NCBI RefSeq assembly: GCF_002863305.2
Contig: NZ_CP136962.1
Location: 1,178,001 to 1,242,000 of the forward strand
Direction: 5' to 3'
DNA length: 64,000 bases
Origin: Neisseria perflava
GTDB lineage: Bacteria > Pseudomonadota > Gammaproteobacteria > Burkholderiales > Neisseriaceae
This document shows positions 37,143 to 45,993 of this stretch, piece by piece. Below the pieces are notes generated by a model. That model had not been told where the DNA came from and did no database searches. It was given only the letters and a program-made list of their open reading frames with translations. Numbering within the stretch: position 1 is the first letter of the stretch; each line of letters opens with the position of its first letter. The position numbers and the translations under genes were made by a program.

Positions 37143-37958
37143 ATGACTTCCGAAAAACCCGCCCTGCCCGCTTATCTGGACAACATCCGCATCATCCTCA
37201 CGCGCACCAGCCATCCTTCCAATATCGGCTCCGCCGCGCGCGCCATGAAAACAATGGGCCTGAACAAACTGACCATCGTCACCCCCAATCTGATGGCAAC
37301 ACCGATGACGGAAAATCCGCCCGTGTTCGACCCGGATCATCCGCAATCGTTTAAATTACCGGAAGAAAGTTTCATCCTCGCTTCCGGCGCGGCAGACGTT
37401 TTGGAAAATGCCACCATTGCCGCCTCTTTGGACGAAGCCCTTGCCGACACCACTATCGCCTGCGCCCTGACCAGCCGCCGCCGCGAAATCACTGCGCCGC
37501 TGCAAACCCCGCGCGAGTTAGTACCCGAATTACTGCAGGCCGCCAACCGTGGCGAGAAAGTGGCGCTGGTCTTCGGCAACGAGACTTTCGGCTTGAACAT
37601 CGAAGAAGTCCAAGCCTGCAACCGACTGATGACCATCAACGGCAATCCCGACTATTTCTCGCTCAACCTCGCCCAAGCAGTGCAGGTCGTGTGCTACGAA
37701 ATCTTCAGTCAAACCGATTCGCCCATGACTCACCTGCAACAGGAAGACCATGCCGCAACCCACGAGCAAATCAAAGGCATGGTCGCCCACATGGAAAGCG
37801 TGATGACCGACATCGGCTTTTTCAACCGCCGCAACGGCGAGCGCCTGATGCGCCGCATGCAGAGCCTGTTCGGCCGCGCCAACACGCAAACCGAAGACAT
37901 CGACATCCTGCGCGGTTTTTTCAATACTGTCAGCCACCGTATCCATAAAAAAGACTGA
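37143..37958 (+). CDS. trmJ: tRNA (cytidine/uridine-2'-O-)-methyltransferase TrmJ
   Basis: A 271-residue SPOUT methyltransferase for ribose 32 of tRNA, start taken at 37143 (MTSEKPALPAYLDNIRIIL). It shows RTSHPSNIGSAARAMKTMGL, CALTSRRREI, the knot motif VALVFGNETFGLNIEEVQAC and SLNLAQAVQVVCYEI. The frame is open 99 bases further upstream but that part crosses DUS copies. Divergent from suhB. Confidence 0.93.
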   Translation: MTSEKPALPAYLDNIRIILTRTSHPSNIGSAARAMKTMGLNKLTIVTPNLMATPMTENPPVFDPDHPQSFKLPEESFILASGAADVLENATIAASLDEALADTTIACALTSRRREITAPLQTPRELVPELLQAANRGEKVALVFGNETFGLNIEEVQACNRLMTINGNPDYFSLNLAQAVQVVCYEIFSQTDSPMTHLQQEDHAATHEQIKGMVAHMESVMTDIGFFNRRNGERLMRRMQSLFGRANTQTEDIDILRGFFNTVSHRIHKKD

Positions 37959-37963
37959 TTAAG

Positions 37964-37997
37964 GCCGTCTGAAAACATTATAAGCTTTTCAGACGGC
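37964..37997. terminator. DUS hairpin after trmJ
   Basis: GCCGTCTGAAAA and TTTTCAGACGGC face each other with a ten-base loop between trmJ and the DUF1853 gene on the same strand. Confidence 0.55.
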
Positions 37998-38018
37998 ATG
38001 ACTGATATTCGGATAAGC

Positions 38019-38867
38019 ATGAATTACGCCCTAGACGCATTATGGTGGAAACTCACCAGCCAACCCGTCCGTGACCTCGCCTCGCTGCTGACTGCGCCGC
38101 CTTTGTGGCAAAGCGGTTGCGAATTGAGCGTGCGCGAACTATTGGGGGAACACGGTTTCCGCTATCTTTTAGCATTGGACGCCGATCCCGCTCCGCTGAC
38201 GGATTACCTTGCCCAACGCGCCCCGTTCGGTCACCGTCTCGGCATTTACGCCGAAGAACTGTTGGCTTTTTGGTTTGCCAACGCGCCGCACGCCAAACTG
38301 CACGCATACAATCTGCCCGTTTTTTCAGACGGCCAAACTTTAGGCGCCGCGGATTTTGTCGTTTCCCTCAACCAACAGCCCTACCATATCGAGCTGGCGT
38401 GTAAATACTACGGCGGAGACCAAGTGCAAAACCTGCGCGGCCTCAATACTAAAGACACGCTGCCGGACAAAGCCGCCAAACTGGTGCAGCAATCCCAGCT
38501 GCTGCATACGCCGCAAGGCAAAGCAACCTTAGCCGCACAAGACCTGCCGGAAAATCCGCTTCCTGCTTCCATCGTGCGCGGCATCGGCTTTTTTCCACAA
38601 GGTTTCCATGCTTTTGAGCCACCGCTTAATCCATACGGCTGGCGCGGCGTCTATATTCAAGATTGGGCGGAATACGGGTTTGAACGCCAAGAAGCGCGCT
38701 ACCACCTGCTCGACCGCATGGCCTATCTTGCACCTGCGCGTGTTGCCGAAACCGAAACATTGAATGAAACCGAAATCCGCCGTATCGACCAAGGCTTGAT
38801 TGCCGTTTTGGAATTACGGCCGGACGGCTTTTGGCACGAAATCGAACGCATTATGAAGGCCGTCTGA
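38019..38867 (+). CDS. DUF1853 family protein
   Basis: A 282-residue protein, start taken at 38019 (MNYALDALWWKLTSQPVRDLASLL); an ATG at 37998 adds seven residues across the DUS. The body (GIYAEELLAFWFAN, HAYNLPVFSD, GAADFVVSLNQQPYHIELACKYY) matches DUF1853. The pattern D-x-V...H-x-E-x-A-x-K resembles the core of PD-(D/E)XK nucleases, but no activity is known to me. The stop codon lies inside a DUS (Lys-Ala-Val-TGA). Confidence 0.78.
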   Translation: MNYALDALWWKLTSQPVRDLASLLTAPPLWQSGCELSVRELLGEHGFRYLLALDADPAPLTDYLAQRAPFGHRLGIYAEELLAFWFANAPHAKLHAYNLPVFSDGQTLGAADFVVSLNQQPYHIELACKYYGGDQVQNLRGLNTKDTLPDKAAKLVQQSQLLHTPQGKATLAAQDLPENPLPASIVRGIGFFPQGFHAFEPPLNPYGWRGVYIQDWAEYGFERQEARYHLLDRMAYLAPARVAETETLNETEIRRIDQGLIAVLELRPDGFWHEIERIMKAV

Positions 38868-38903
38868 AACCCTTTACTAACTTTAAGAGAAACCCATTAC
38901 ATC

Positions 38904-40163
38904 ATGAACGCCGCACAACTCGACCACACCGCCAAAGTTTTGGCTGAAATGCTGACTTTCAAACAGCCTTCCGATGCCGTCCTCTCCGCCTATTTCCGCG
39001 AACACAAAAAACTCGGCCGCCAAGACCGCCACGAAATCGCCGAAACTGCCTTTGCCGCGCTGCGCCACTATCAAAAAATCAGCACCGCCCTGCGCCGTCC
39101 GCACGCGCAGCCGCGTAAAGCCGCTCTCGCCGCACTGGTTCTCGGCAGAAGTACCAATATCAGCCAAATCAAAGACCTGCTTGATGAAGAAGAAACAGCG
39201 TTCCTCGGCAATTTGAAAGCCCGTAAAACCGAGTTTTCAGACGGCCTGAATACCGCCGCAGAATTGCCGCAATGGCTGGTGGAACAACTGCAACAGCATT
39301 GGAGCGAAGAAGAAATCCTTGCCTTCGGCCGCAGCATCAACCAACCTGCCCCGCTCGACATCCGCGTCAATACTTTGAAAGGCAAACGAGATAAAGTGCT
39401 GCCGCTGTTACAAGCCGAAAGTGCCGATGCAGAGGCAACGCCTTATTCGCCTTGGGGCATCCGCCTGAAAAACAAAATCGCGCTTAACAAACACGAATTG
39501 TTTTTAGACGGCACACTGGAAGTCCAAGACGAAGGCAGCCAGCTGCTTGCCTTATTGGTGGGCGCAAAACGCGGCGAAATCATTGTCGATTTCTGTGCCG
39601 GCGCCGGCGGTAAAACCTTGGCTGTCGGCGCGCAAATGGCCAACAAAGGCAGAATCTACGCCTTCGACATCGCCGAAAAACGCCTTGCCAACCTCAAACC
39701 GCGCATGACCCGTGCCGGACTGACCAACATCCACCCCGAACGCATCAGCAGCGAACACGATACCCGTATCGCCCGACTGGCAGGCAAAGCTGACCGTGTG
39801 TTGGTGGACGCGCCCTGCTCCGGTTTGGGTACTTTACGCCGCAATCCCGACCTCAAATACCGCCAATCCGCCGAAACAGTGGCCAACCTTTTGGAACAGC
39901 AACACAGCATCCTCAATGCCGCCTCCAAACTGGTAAAACCTCAAGGCCGCTTGGTGTACGCCACCTGCAGCGTATTGCCGGAAGAAAACGAGCAGCAGGT
40001 CGAACGTTTCCTGTCCGAACATCCCGAATTTGAACTCGTCAACTGCGCCGAACTGCTGCAAAACCTGAAGGTTGATTTGGATACCGGAAAATACCTGCGC
40101 CTTAACTCCGGAGAACACCAAACCGACGGCTTCTTTGCCGCCGTATTGCAACGTAAGGATTAA
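38904..40163 (+). CDS. RsmB-like 16S rRNA (cytosine-5) methyltransferase
   Basis: A 419-residue RsmB/NOP-family enzyme. An N-terminal NusB-like helical part is followed by the Rossmann methyltransferase with DFCAGAGGKTLAVGAQM, the PC motif VDAPCSGLGTLRRNPD and the TC motif VYATCSVLPEENEQQV, giving both catalytic cysteines. RsmB modifies C967 of 16S rRNA; assignment within the family is inferred. A DUS inside encodes FSDGL. Confidence 0.88.
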   Translation: MNAAQLDHTAKVLAEMLTFKQPSDAVLSAYFREHKKLGRQDRHEIAETAFAALRHYQKISTALRRPHAQPRKAALAALVLGRSTNISQIKDLLDEEETAFLGNLKARKTEFSDGLNTAAELPQWLVEQLQQHWSEEEILAFGRSINQPAPLDIRVNTLKGKRDKVLPLLQAESADAEATPYSPWGIRLKNKIALNKHELFLDGTLEVQDEGSQLLALLVGAKRGEIIVDFCAGAGGKTLAVGAQMANKGRIYAFDIAEKRLANLKPRMTRAGLTNIHPERISSEHDTRIARLAGKADRVLVDAPCSGLGTLRRNPDLKYRQSAETVANLLEQQHSILNAASKLVKPQGRLVYATCSVLPEENEQQVERFLSEHPEFELVNCAELLQNLKVDLDTGKYLRLNSGEHQTDGFFAAVLQRKD

Positions 40164-40168
40164 GGTTG

Positions 40169-40205
40169 AAAAAGGCCGTCTGAAATCCTTTCAGACGGCC
40201 TTTTT
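40169..40205. terminator. DUS hairpin with A/T flanks after the methyltransferase
   Basis: AAAAAGGCCGTCTGAAA pairs with TTTCAGACGGCCTTTTT across a three-base loop, a strong terminator-like structure. Confidence 0.8.
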
Positions 40206-40420
40206 CATAGATTTTTTTCATTAAAATCATTAGATACGATAGTCGCGCTCTGCAATAATATACTTTAAGGCATGTATCTCGACCTTTCATCAGAATATTG
40301 TGAAAAGGTGGAAAAAATGCTTTATGCTTTGTAAATGTATGTGTTCTCGTTCAAAATTCGCTGCCTCAAGCGATACCCGATACGGACAACGATAATATAT
40401 AAATCATTTGGTTAAAAATC

Positions 40421-41689
40421 ATGTCGCATATTTATTCTTCCCCCACAAAGCCCCGTTTATTGTCATCGGCCGTTGCCGTTGCCTGCTGTCTGCTGCCGTT
40501 TCAGACGGCCTCTGCATACAGCCTGCAAGACATCCTCAGGGATGCTTTAATCAGCGACCCGATTGTGCGTGAAGCCAAGGCTACCCAAGAAGCGGCGCAA
40601 AGCACAACCAAAGCCACGCGTGCGCGCCATTACCCCGTTGTTACCCTGACCGGCACCAAAGTACTGGCACAACACAATAAATACACCAGCAACGATATGG
40701 AAGACGGCGTCGGCGTACGCGGCAGCCTGAACATCTATTCATGGGGCGCGATTGAAGCCGCCGTCCGCCGCGACCGCAGCCGCGAAGAATACTATCAACA
40801 CAAATACACCGAAAGCCAAGAGCAGCTGGGAAGCGATATCGGCCGCCTCTATCTGAGCGCATTGCGTGCAAAAGAAACCCTGATCCTCAACGAGCAGACT
40901 TTGGCGCGCCACAACAACCTCTTAAAAGACTTAAATACCATCGTCAAATATGATGCCGGCCGCCGTTCCGAGTTGATTGAAGCGCGCGCGCGCCAACTAC
41001 AAGTGGCCAACATCATTGCCCAACAACGCCGCACCATGGATTTGGCGCTGAGCCGCCTATCCCGCTACACCTCGCGCCAACTGACTGCCAACGATTTGGA
41101 AGATCCGTTTAAAAACGACACGGCAAAATCCATCAGTGAACGCTTCAGCAGCCCCAACCGCAACAATAATCCGTCCTATCAGGCGCAGTTGGCCGAACGC
41201 GACAGCGTCCGTGCCGATTTGGACGCCTCCAAAGCCGAACGCCTGCCTGCCCTCAATTTGGAAGGCAGTGCAACGCGCAACACCAAACAGCTTTATTTAA
41301 ACGTTGCATGGAATGTGCTGGATATTGCCGCCCGACACAATGTAGAACGCAATGCCAAATCATTGATTGCCGCAGAAGCCAAGTCCGAACAAATCCTGCG
41401 CGACATGAACGAACGCATCCAAACGTCGGCCATCGATATGCAGGAAAGCGAGCAGCGTGCCGCGCTGACGGCGCAACACATCGCCGCCCAGAAAGAAGTC
41501 ATCAAAGTGTACGAATTGCAGTTTAAAATCGCCCGGCGCACACTGACCGACGTTTTAAGCGCATACAGCGAGTTATCCTCCATCGAACAGGATTATGTTG
41601 CCGCACGCAACGATTTCCGCGATGCGGCGCTCGACTATTTAAATACCCAGGCCAAAATCTCCGCTTGGGTCGGTTTGGCGCAAAAATAA
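40421..41689 (+). CDS. TolC-family outer membrane channel of a type I secretion system
   Basis: A 422-residue outer membrane factor with a signal peptide (about 32 residues, cut near TASA-YS). The mature protein starts LQDILRDALISDPIVREAKATQEAAQS and has the two coiled helical repeats of the family (RLYLSALRAKETLILNEQTLARHNNLLKDL and the late IKVYELQFKIARRTLTDVLSAYSELSSIEQDYVA). It is closest in style to LapE/AggA-type channels. It opens a three-gene operon-like cluster with an ABC exporter and a fusion protein. A DUS encodes FQTAS in the signal peptide. Confidence 0.88.
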   Translation: MSHIYSSPTKPRLLSSAVAVACCLLPFQTASAYSLQDILRDALISDPIVREAKATQEAAQSTTKATRARHYPVVTLTGTKVLAQHNKYTSNDMEDGVGVRGSLNIYSWGAIEAAVRRDRSREEYYQHKYTESQEQLGSDIGRLYLSALRAKETLILNEQTLARHNNLLKDLNTIVKYDAGRRSELIEARARQLQVANIIAQQRRTMDLALSRLSRYTSRQLTANDLEDPFKNDTAKSISERFSSPNRNNNPSYQAQLAERDSVRADLDASKAERLPALNLEGSATRNTKQLYLNVAWNVLDIAARHNVERNAKSLIAAEAKSEQILRDMNERIQTSAIDMQESEQRAALTAQHIAAQKEVIKVYELQFKIARRTLTDVLSAYSELSSIEQDYVAARNDFRDAALDYLNTQAKISAWVGLAQK

Positions 41690-41732
41690 AGCCATATCCG
41701 CCGGTTAAACCAAAAACATTACGCGAAAAAAT

Positions 41733-43949
41733 ATGAAAGCCATCATTGAACACATCGTTTTAGTGACCCGCCTTTTGGGTGCGCCCGTATCCGAAGCCGC
41801 TTTGTCCGCCGAAGTTGTGCGCGACAAAAAGCTCAAGGTCAACTATCACTCGCTGGTCGAAGTCCTGCGCAGCCACGGCTTTGAAAACACCTTGTCCAAA
41901 CGCAATCTGGAAGACATTCCCTCGCTTGCCGTGCCGGTCATGATTATCCTGCACAACGAAGAGGCCGCGGTCATTACCAAAATCGAAGGCTCCGGCCAAG
42001 AGCGCAAATACCATATCCGCCAGGTTGACGGTTTGGAACAGGAACTCAGCCACGAGCAGCTTTCCGGCCTGTATTTAGGCTACTGCTGGTTTATCAAACC
42101 CAAAATGGCTACCGATATGCGCTCGGAGCTGCCTGAATACCATTTGCCCAAAGCATGGTTTTGGAAAGTCATTTGGCGTTTCCGCAGCTACTACTACCAA
42201 GTCATCTTGGCCACCATCATCATTAACTTCCTTGCGCTCGTCAGCTCTCTGTATGTGATGAACGTGTACGACCGCGTGATTCCCAACCAAGCCTATGAAA
42301 CCTTGTGGGTATTGAGCATCGGCGTAGTCTTGGCGATTTTGTTTGAGTTTGCCGCCAAGATGATCCGCGGCCACTTGACCGATATTGCCGGTAAAAAAGC
42401 CGACCTGATCATCAGCTCCGCTTTATTCCGCCGCGTGATGGCATTGCGTCTGGCAGACCGTCCTGCTTCTTCCGGTTCATACGCCAGCAACCTGCGCGAA
42501 TTTGAAGCCGTGCGCGAGTTCATGACCAGTGCCAGCTTGTTGACTATTGTCGATTTGCCTTTCCTGTTGCTGTTTATCTTCGTGATTTCCATGGTCGGCG
42601 GCAAATTGGCACTCGTTCCCCTGACCATCATTCCGATTGTCGTAATTGTCGGTTTTGTCGTACAACGCCCGCTCTCGCGCCACATCAACGAATCGATGAA
42701 AGAAGGTTCGCAACGCTCCGGTCTTGCCGTTGAAGCCATCGAAGGCATCGAAACCCTGAAAACCAACAACGCCACATCTTGGGCACAACAACGTTGGGAT
42801 GAATACACCGCCAAAACTTCCGCTTCTTCCATCAAAGTCAAAGACACCAGCAACTTCATGGTCAACTTCGCCGTTGCCATGCAGCAGCTCAATACCGTCT
42901 TCTTGGTCGTCGTCGGCACCTATCTGATTCATGCCGACAACCATGCAGAACGCATCACCATGGGTGCATTGATTGCCTCCGTGATTCTGTCCGGCCGCGC
43001 TTTGGCGCCGTTGGCACAAATCGCCGGTTTGGCCACCCGCTTCCAACAAGCCAAACTTGCCCTCAAAGGCGTAAACGACATCGTTAACCGCCCTATCGAG
43101 CGCAATCCGGAACGCAAATACATTACTTTGGACAACGTTCAAGGCAATATTACCTTTGAAAACGTATCGTTCAAATATCAAGCCGACAACAACAGCGCCG
43201 TCGAAGATTTGCGCCTGACCATCAAACCGGGTGAAAAAGTCGGTATTTTGGGCCGTATCGGCAGCGGTAAAAGCACCATGCTCAAACTGGCCAGCGGCCT
43301 GTACGATACCGAAAAAGGCAACGTTACCCTTGACGGCGTCGATATGCGCCAGCTTGACCCCAACTTCCTGCGCGACCAAGTCCTACTGTTGAGCCAATCG
43401 CCACGCCTGTTCCTCGGCACATTGCGCGAAAACATGGACTTGGCGCGTACCGGCAGTTATTCTACCGACCAAGACCTGCTGATTGCGCTCAACCGCTTCG
43501 GCCTCGACAAAATCATCCGCAACCATCCGCGCGGTTTGGATATGCCTCTGGGTGAAGACGGCTTGGGCTTGTCCGGTGGTCAAAAACAAATCATCGCTCT
43601 GGCACGCATGACCTTGCGCAACCCGAAAGTCGTCCTGCTGGACGAACCAACCACCAGCCTGGACCAGGCTACCGAACGCATGGCGCTCAATGCCATTGCC
43701 CAATGGGGCCGCAACCGCACCATGCTTTTGGTAACCCACCGTCCGCAAGTGCTGCAAATCGTCAACCGCATCATTGTGATGGACAATGGTAAAGTCGTGA
43801 TGGACGGCCCGCGTGACCTAGTATTGCAAAAACTCATGCAAAACGAACAGTCCAAAGCAGCCAACGTCAAACAACAACAGCAACAAGCTGCTGCAGTCAA
43901 ACAGCAGCAACAACAAGCTGCCTCAGCCCCTCAATCGGCAGCACAATAA
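41733..43949 (+). CDS. Type I secretion ABC transporter, LapB-like
   Basis: A 738-residue exporter. The N-terminal C39-peptidase-like domain (about 1-125) lacks the catalytic Cys (LVTRLLGAPVSEAAL), as in exporters of unprocessed RTX-type proteins. A six-helix membrane domain (about 150-440) precedes the ATPase: Walker A GRIGSGKST, LSGGQKQ signature, VVLLDEPTTSLDQ. It ends in a Gln/Ala-rich tail built of two 10-residue repeats. With the flanking genes it forms a full type I apparatus; no RTX substrate is next to it. Confidence 0.9.
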   Translation: MKAIIEHIVLVTRLLGAPVSEAALSAEVVRDKKLKVNYHSLVEVLRSHGFENTLSKRNLEDIPSLAVPVMIILHNEEAAVITKIEGSGQERKYHIRQVDGLEQELSHEQLSGLYLGYCWFIKPKMATDMRSELPEYHLPKAWFWKVIWRFRSYYYQVILATIIINFLALVSSLYVMNVYDRVIPNQAYETLWVLSIGVVLAILFEFAAKMIRGHLTDIAGKKADLIISSALFRRVMALRLADRPASSGSYASNLREFEAVREFMTSASLLTIVDLPFLLLFIFVISMVGGKLALVPLTIIPIVVIVGFVVQRPLSRHINESMKEGSQRSGLAVEAIEGIETLKTNNATSWAQQRWDEYTAKTSASSIKVKDTSNFMVNFAVAMQQLNTVFLVVVGTYLIHADNHAERITMGALIASVILSGRALAPLAQIAGLATRFQQAKLALKGVNDIVNRPIERNPERKYITLDNVQGNITFENVSFKYQADNNSAVEDLRLTIKPGEKVGILGRIGSGKSTMLKLASGLYDTEKGNVTLDGVDMRQLDPNFLRDQVLLLSQSPRLFLGTLRENMDLARTGSYSTDQDLLIALNRFGLDKIIRNHPRGLDMPLGEDGLGLSGGQKQIIALARMTLRNPKVVLLDEPTTSLDQATERMALNAIAQWGRNRTMLLVTHRPQVLQIVNRIIVMDNGKVVMDGPRDLVLQKLMQNEQSKAANVKQQQQQAAAVKQQQQQAASAPQSAAQ
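43866..43925 (+). repeat. Two 30-bp tandem repeats coding the Gln-rich tail
   Basis: Units 43866-43895 and 43896-43925 encode VKQQQQQAAA and VKQQQQQAAS at the C-terminus of the ABC exporter. Copy number could vary between strains without a frameshift. Confidence 0.85.
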
Positions 43950-43955
43950 AGCAAA

Positions 43956-43993
43956 AGGCCGTCTGAAAACCTACTTACTCTTTCAGACGGCCT
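43956..43993. terminator. DUS inverted repeat inside the type I secretion cluster
   Basis: Facing DUS copies with a loop of about 14 bases lie between the exporter and fusion protein genes and might lower expression of the latter. Confidence 0.45.
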
Positions 43994-44038
43994 GCCCTAA
44001 TGGTTAAAATCCACCAAACACAATAAAGATACACGATT

Positions 44039-45268
44039 ATGAGCCGCGAAAACAACGTCAAATCCAAAGACCTACACCTCATCAACGACCTCAACGCCGC
44101 CCTTCAAAAAGAAAAACACAGCGGTCAATTTTGGGTCATCATCCTTTTCTTCATTTTCCTGGTTGTCTTCGTTATTTGGGCTTACAACAGCCCGGTCGAA
44201 GAAGTGACCCGCGGCAACGGCAATATCATTCCCAGCAGCCGTGAGCAAGTGATTCAAAGCCTCGACCCCGGCATCGTAACCGAAATCATGGTTAAAGAAG
44301 GCGATATGGTCGAGAAAGATCAGATTCTGATGAAACTCGACGACACACGCAGCTCCGCCGTTTTGCGTGAAAGCGAAGCCAAAGTCGAAAACCTCGAAGC
44401 CACCGTTGCCCGCCTTAAAGCCGAGGCCTACGGCACCAAGCTCTCCTTCCCTGACAGCGTGGGTCCCGAGCTTCGCCGTCGCGAAATCGCCGCCTACAAA
44501 GCACGCCGTCAAGCCATGACCGACGCCGTCAGCGGCCTTTCCCAAAGCAAGGCCGCGCTTGACCGCGAAATCGCCATTACCGCACCTATGGTTGCCGAAG
44601 GCGTGGTTTCCGAAGTCGAACTTTTAAGAATGCGCCGCGATTCCGCAGACTTGGCCACCCAAATCTCCGAACGCCGCAACCGCTACAAAGCCGATGCCAA
44701 CAACGAACTCTTGCAAGCCGAATCCGAGCTGGCGCAATCCAAAGAAAACGTTGCCATGCGTGCCGACCCGGTTGAACGCTCGCAAATCCGCGCGCCTATG
44801 CGCGGCATCGTCAAAGGCATAAAAGTCACCACCATCGGCGGCGTTGTGAACGCAGGCGAAGACATCATGCAAATCGTCCCCGTTGACGACAAACTGCTGG
44901 TCGAAGCCTATATCCGTCCGCAAGACATCGCCTTTATCCGCGCAGGCCAACCTGCATTGGTTAAAGTCAGCGCCTACGACTACTCCATCTACGGCGGTTT
45001 GGAAGGCAAGGTTACCCTCGTCGGTGCTGATACCGTCAGCAACTCCATGCAAAACCGTGCCAATGACTTGAAACTCGACCCGAACCAAGTCTATTACCGT
45101 GTTCTCGTCCAAACCGAAAACAACTCCCTGAAAGACAAAAACGGCAAACCTATGCCGATTATTCCGGGCATGGTTGCAACGGTGGACATCAAAACCGGTG
45201 AAAAAACCATCTTCCAATACCTGATCAAACCGATCACACGTATGAAACAAGCGTTAAGCGAACGCTAA
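44039..45268 (+). CDS. HlyD-family membrane fusion protein, LapC-like
   Basis: A 409-residue periplasmic adaptor. One N-terminal helix (FWVIILFFIFLVVFVIWAY) anchors it in the inner membrane; VEEVTRGNGNIIPSSREQVIQSLDPGIVTEIMVKEGDMVEKDQ is the biotinyl-like domain, then a long coiled coil (AKVENLEATVARLKAEA...) and a beta-barrel with RAPMRGIVKGIKVTT and VEAYIRPQDIAFI. It links the ABC exporter to the TolC-like channel. Length and motifs are those of type I secretion adaptors. Confidence 0.9.
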   Translation: MSRENNVKSKDLHLINDLNAALQKEKHSGQFWVIILFFIFLVVFVIWAYNSPVEEVTRGNGNIIPSSREQVIQSLDPGIVTEIMVKEGDMVEKDQILMKLDDTRSSAVLRESEAKVENLEATVARLKAEAYGTKLSFPDSVGPELRRREIAAYKARRQAMTDAVSGLSQSKAALDREIAITAPMVAEGVVSEVELLRMRRDSADLATQISERRNRYKADANNELLQAESELAQSKENVAMRADPVERSQIRAPMRGIVKGIKVTTIGGVVNAGEDIMQIVPVDDKLLVEAYIRPQDIAFIRAGQPALVKVSAYDYSIYGGLEGKVTLVGADTVSNSMQNRANDLKLDPNQVYYRVLVQTENNSLKDKNGKPMPIIPGMVATVDIKTGEKTIFQYLIKPITRMKQALSER

Positions 45269-45281
45269 TCGATAAACCGAT

Positions 45282-45314
45282 AAAAGGCCGTCTGAAAGTT
45301 TTCAGACGGCCTTT
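45282..45314. terminator. DUS hairpin between the secretion cluster and prfH
   Basis: Facing DUS copies with a short loop between convergent genes; A and T residues lie outside the arms. Confidence 0.75.
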
Positions 45315-45352
45315 AGTTTATGTTTTAAATGCCTACTTATCCGGCAGGCAAA

Positions 45353-45991
45353 TTACTTCTCCTTAAACGTCGCTCCGACAAACGTCCTTTTCGGATTGCC
45401 GCGCTCAACTTGATAGAGTTGCGCGTGCTGCTCCTGCGTAAAATTTTCTGCCTGTTCGGCATGATGCTCCGCCAGTTTTTGCGCCAATAACATTACCGCC
45501 AATTTTTTATTGGCATGCTGGCTGCGTTCGCTCTCGACCCGCACGGAAATGCCGCTTTCTTTATGGGTGGCGCGGACGGCGCTTTCAGTTTTATTGACGT
45601 GTTGCCCACCCTTACCGCCCGAACGGCAGGTTTGAAACTCGATTCCGTTTTCAGAAGGCATTTCATACATCTGCGGCATATCGGGCAAGCGGAAAACACC
45701 TATATACCAATTTTTGCGCGGATGTTTCGGGCGGATAGGGCTGGGGCATATCCATTGGAGCGTCCCCTGCCAAGATTGTGCCAAACTTTCGGCTTTCTGC
45801 CCTTCCAATTTGAGCGTTGCCGACAAAATGCCGTACTTATCGGCGGTTTCAGTAACAAGTTCGGCATCAATGCCTTTTACTTGAGCTTCGGCAAGCAGCT
45901 TGCCCAAAACGAAACGGGCAAATATACGGCACTCTGCCGGCCCTTGCGCGGTGGAAATTTGCAGATAAATCAATGGTGTATTCTGTTTCAT
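45353..45991 (-). CDS. prfH: Peptide chain release factor-like protein PrfH
   Basis: A 212-residue class I release-factor homologue with the GGQ motif at residues 128-130 (SGGKGGQHVNKTESAVRATH), but without the anticodon-like stop-recognition domain of RF1/RF2. Start taken at 45991 because GGAG lies seven bases upstream; the ATG at 46006 overlaps rtcB. PrfH partners RtcB2: it frees peptides from ribosomes whose 16S decoding centre was cut, after which RtcB repairs the rRNA. Here it is directly behind rtcB. Confidence 0.9.
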   Translation of the reverse strand: MKQNTPLIYLQISTAQGPAECRIFARFVLGKLLAEAQVKGIDAELVTETADKYGILSATLKLEGQKAESLAQSWQGTLQWICPSPIRPKHPRKNWYIGVFRLPDMPQMYEMPSENGIEFQTCRSGGKGGQHVNKTESAVRATHKESGISVRVESERSQHANKKLAVMLLAQKLAEHHAEQAENFTQEQHAQLYQVERGNPKRTFVGATFKEK

Positions 45992-45993
45992 CT

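Noticed and set aside
40391..40408. Fur-like GATAATATATAAATCATT before the type I secretion channel gene
   Set aside because: The match to a Fur box is weak and partly due to general A/T richness, so it was not listed as a site.
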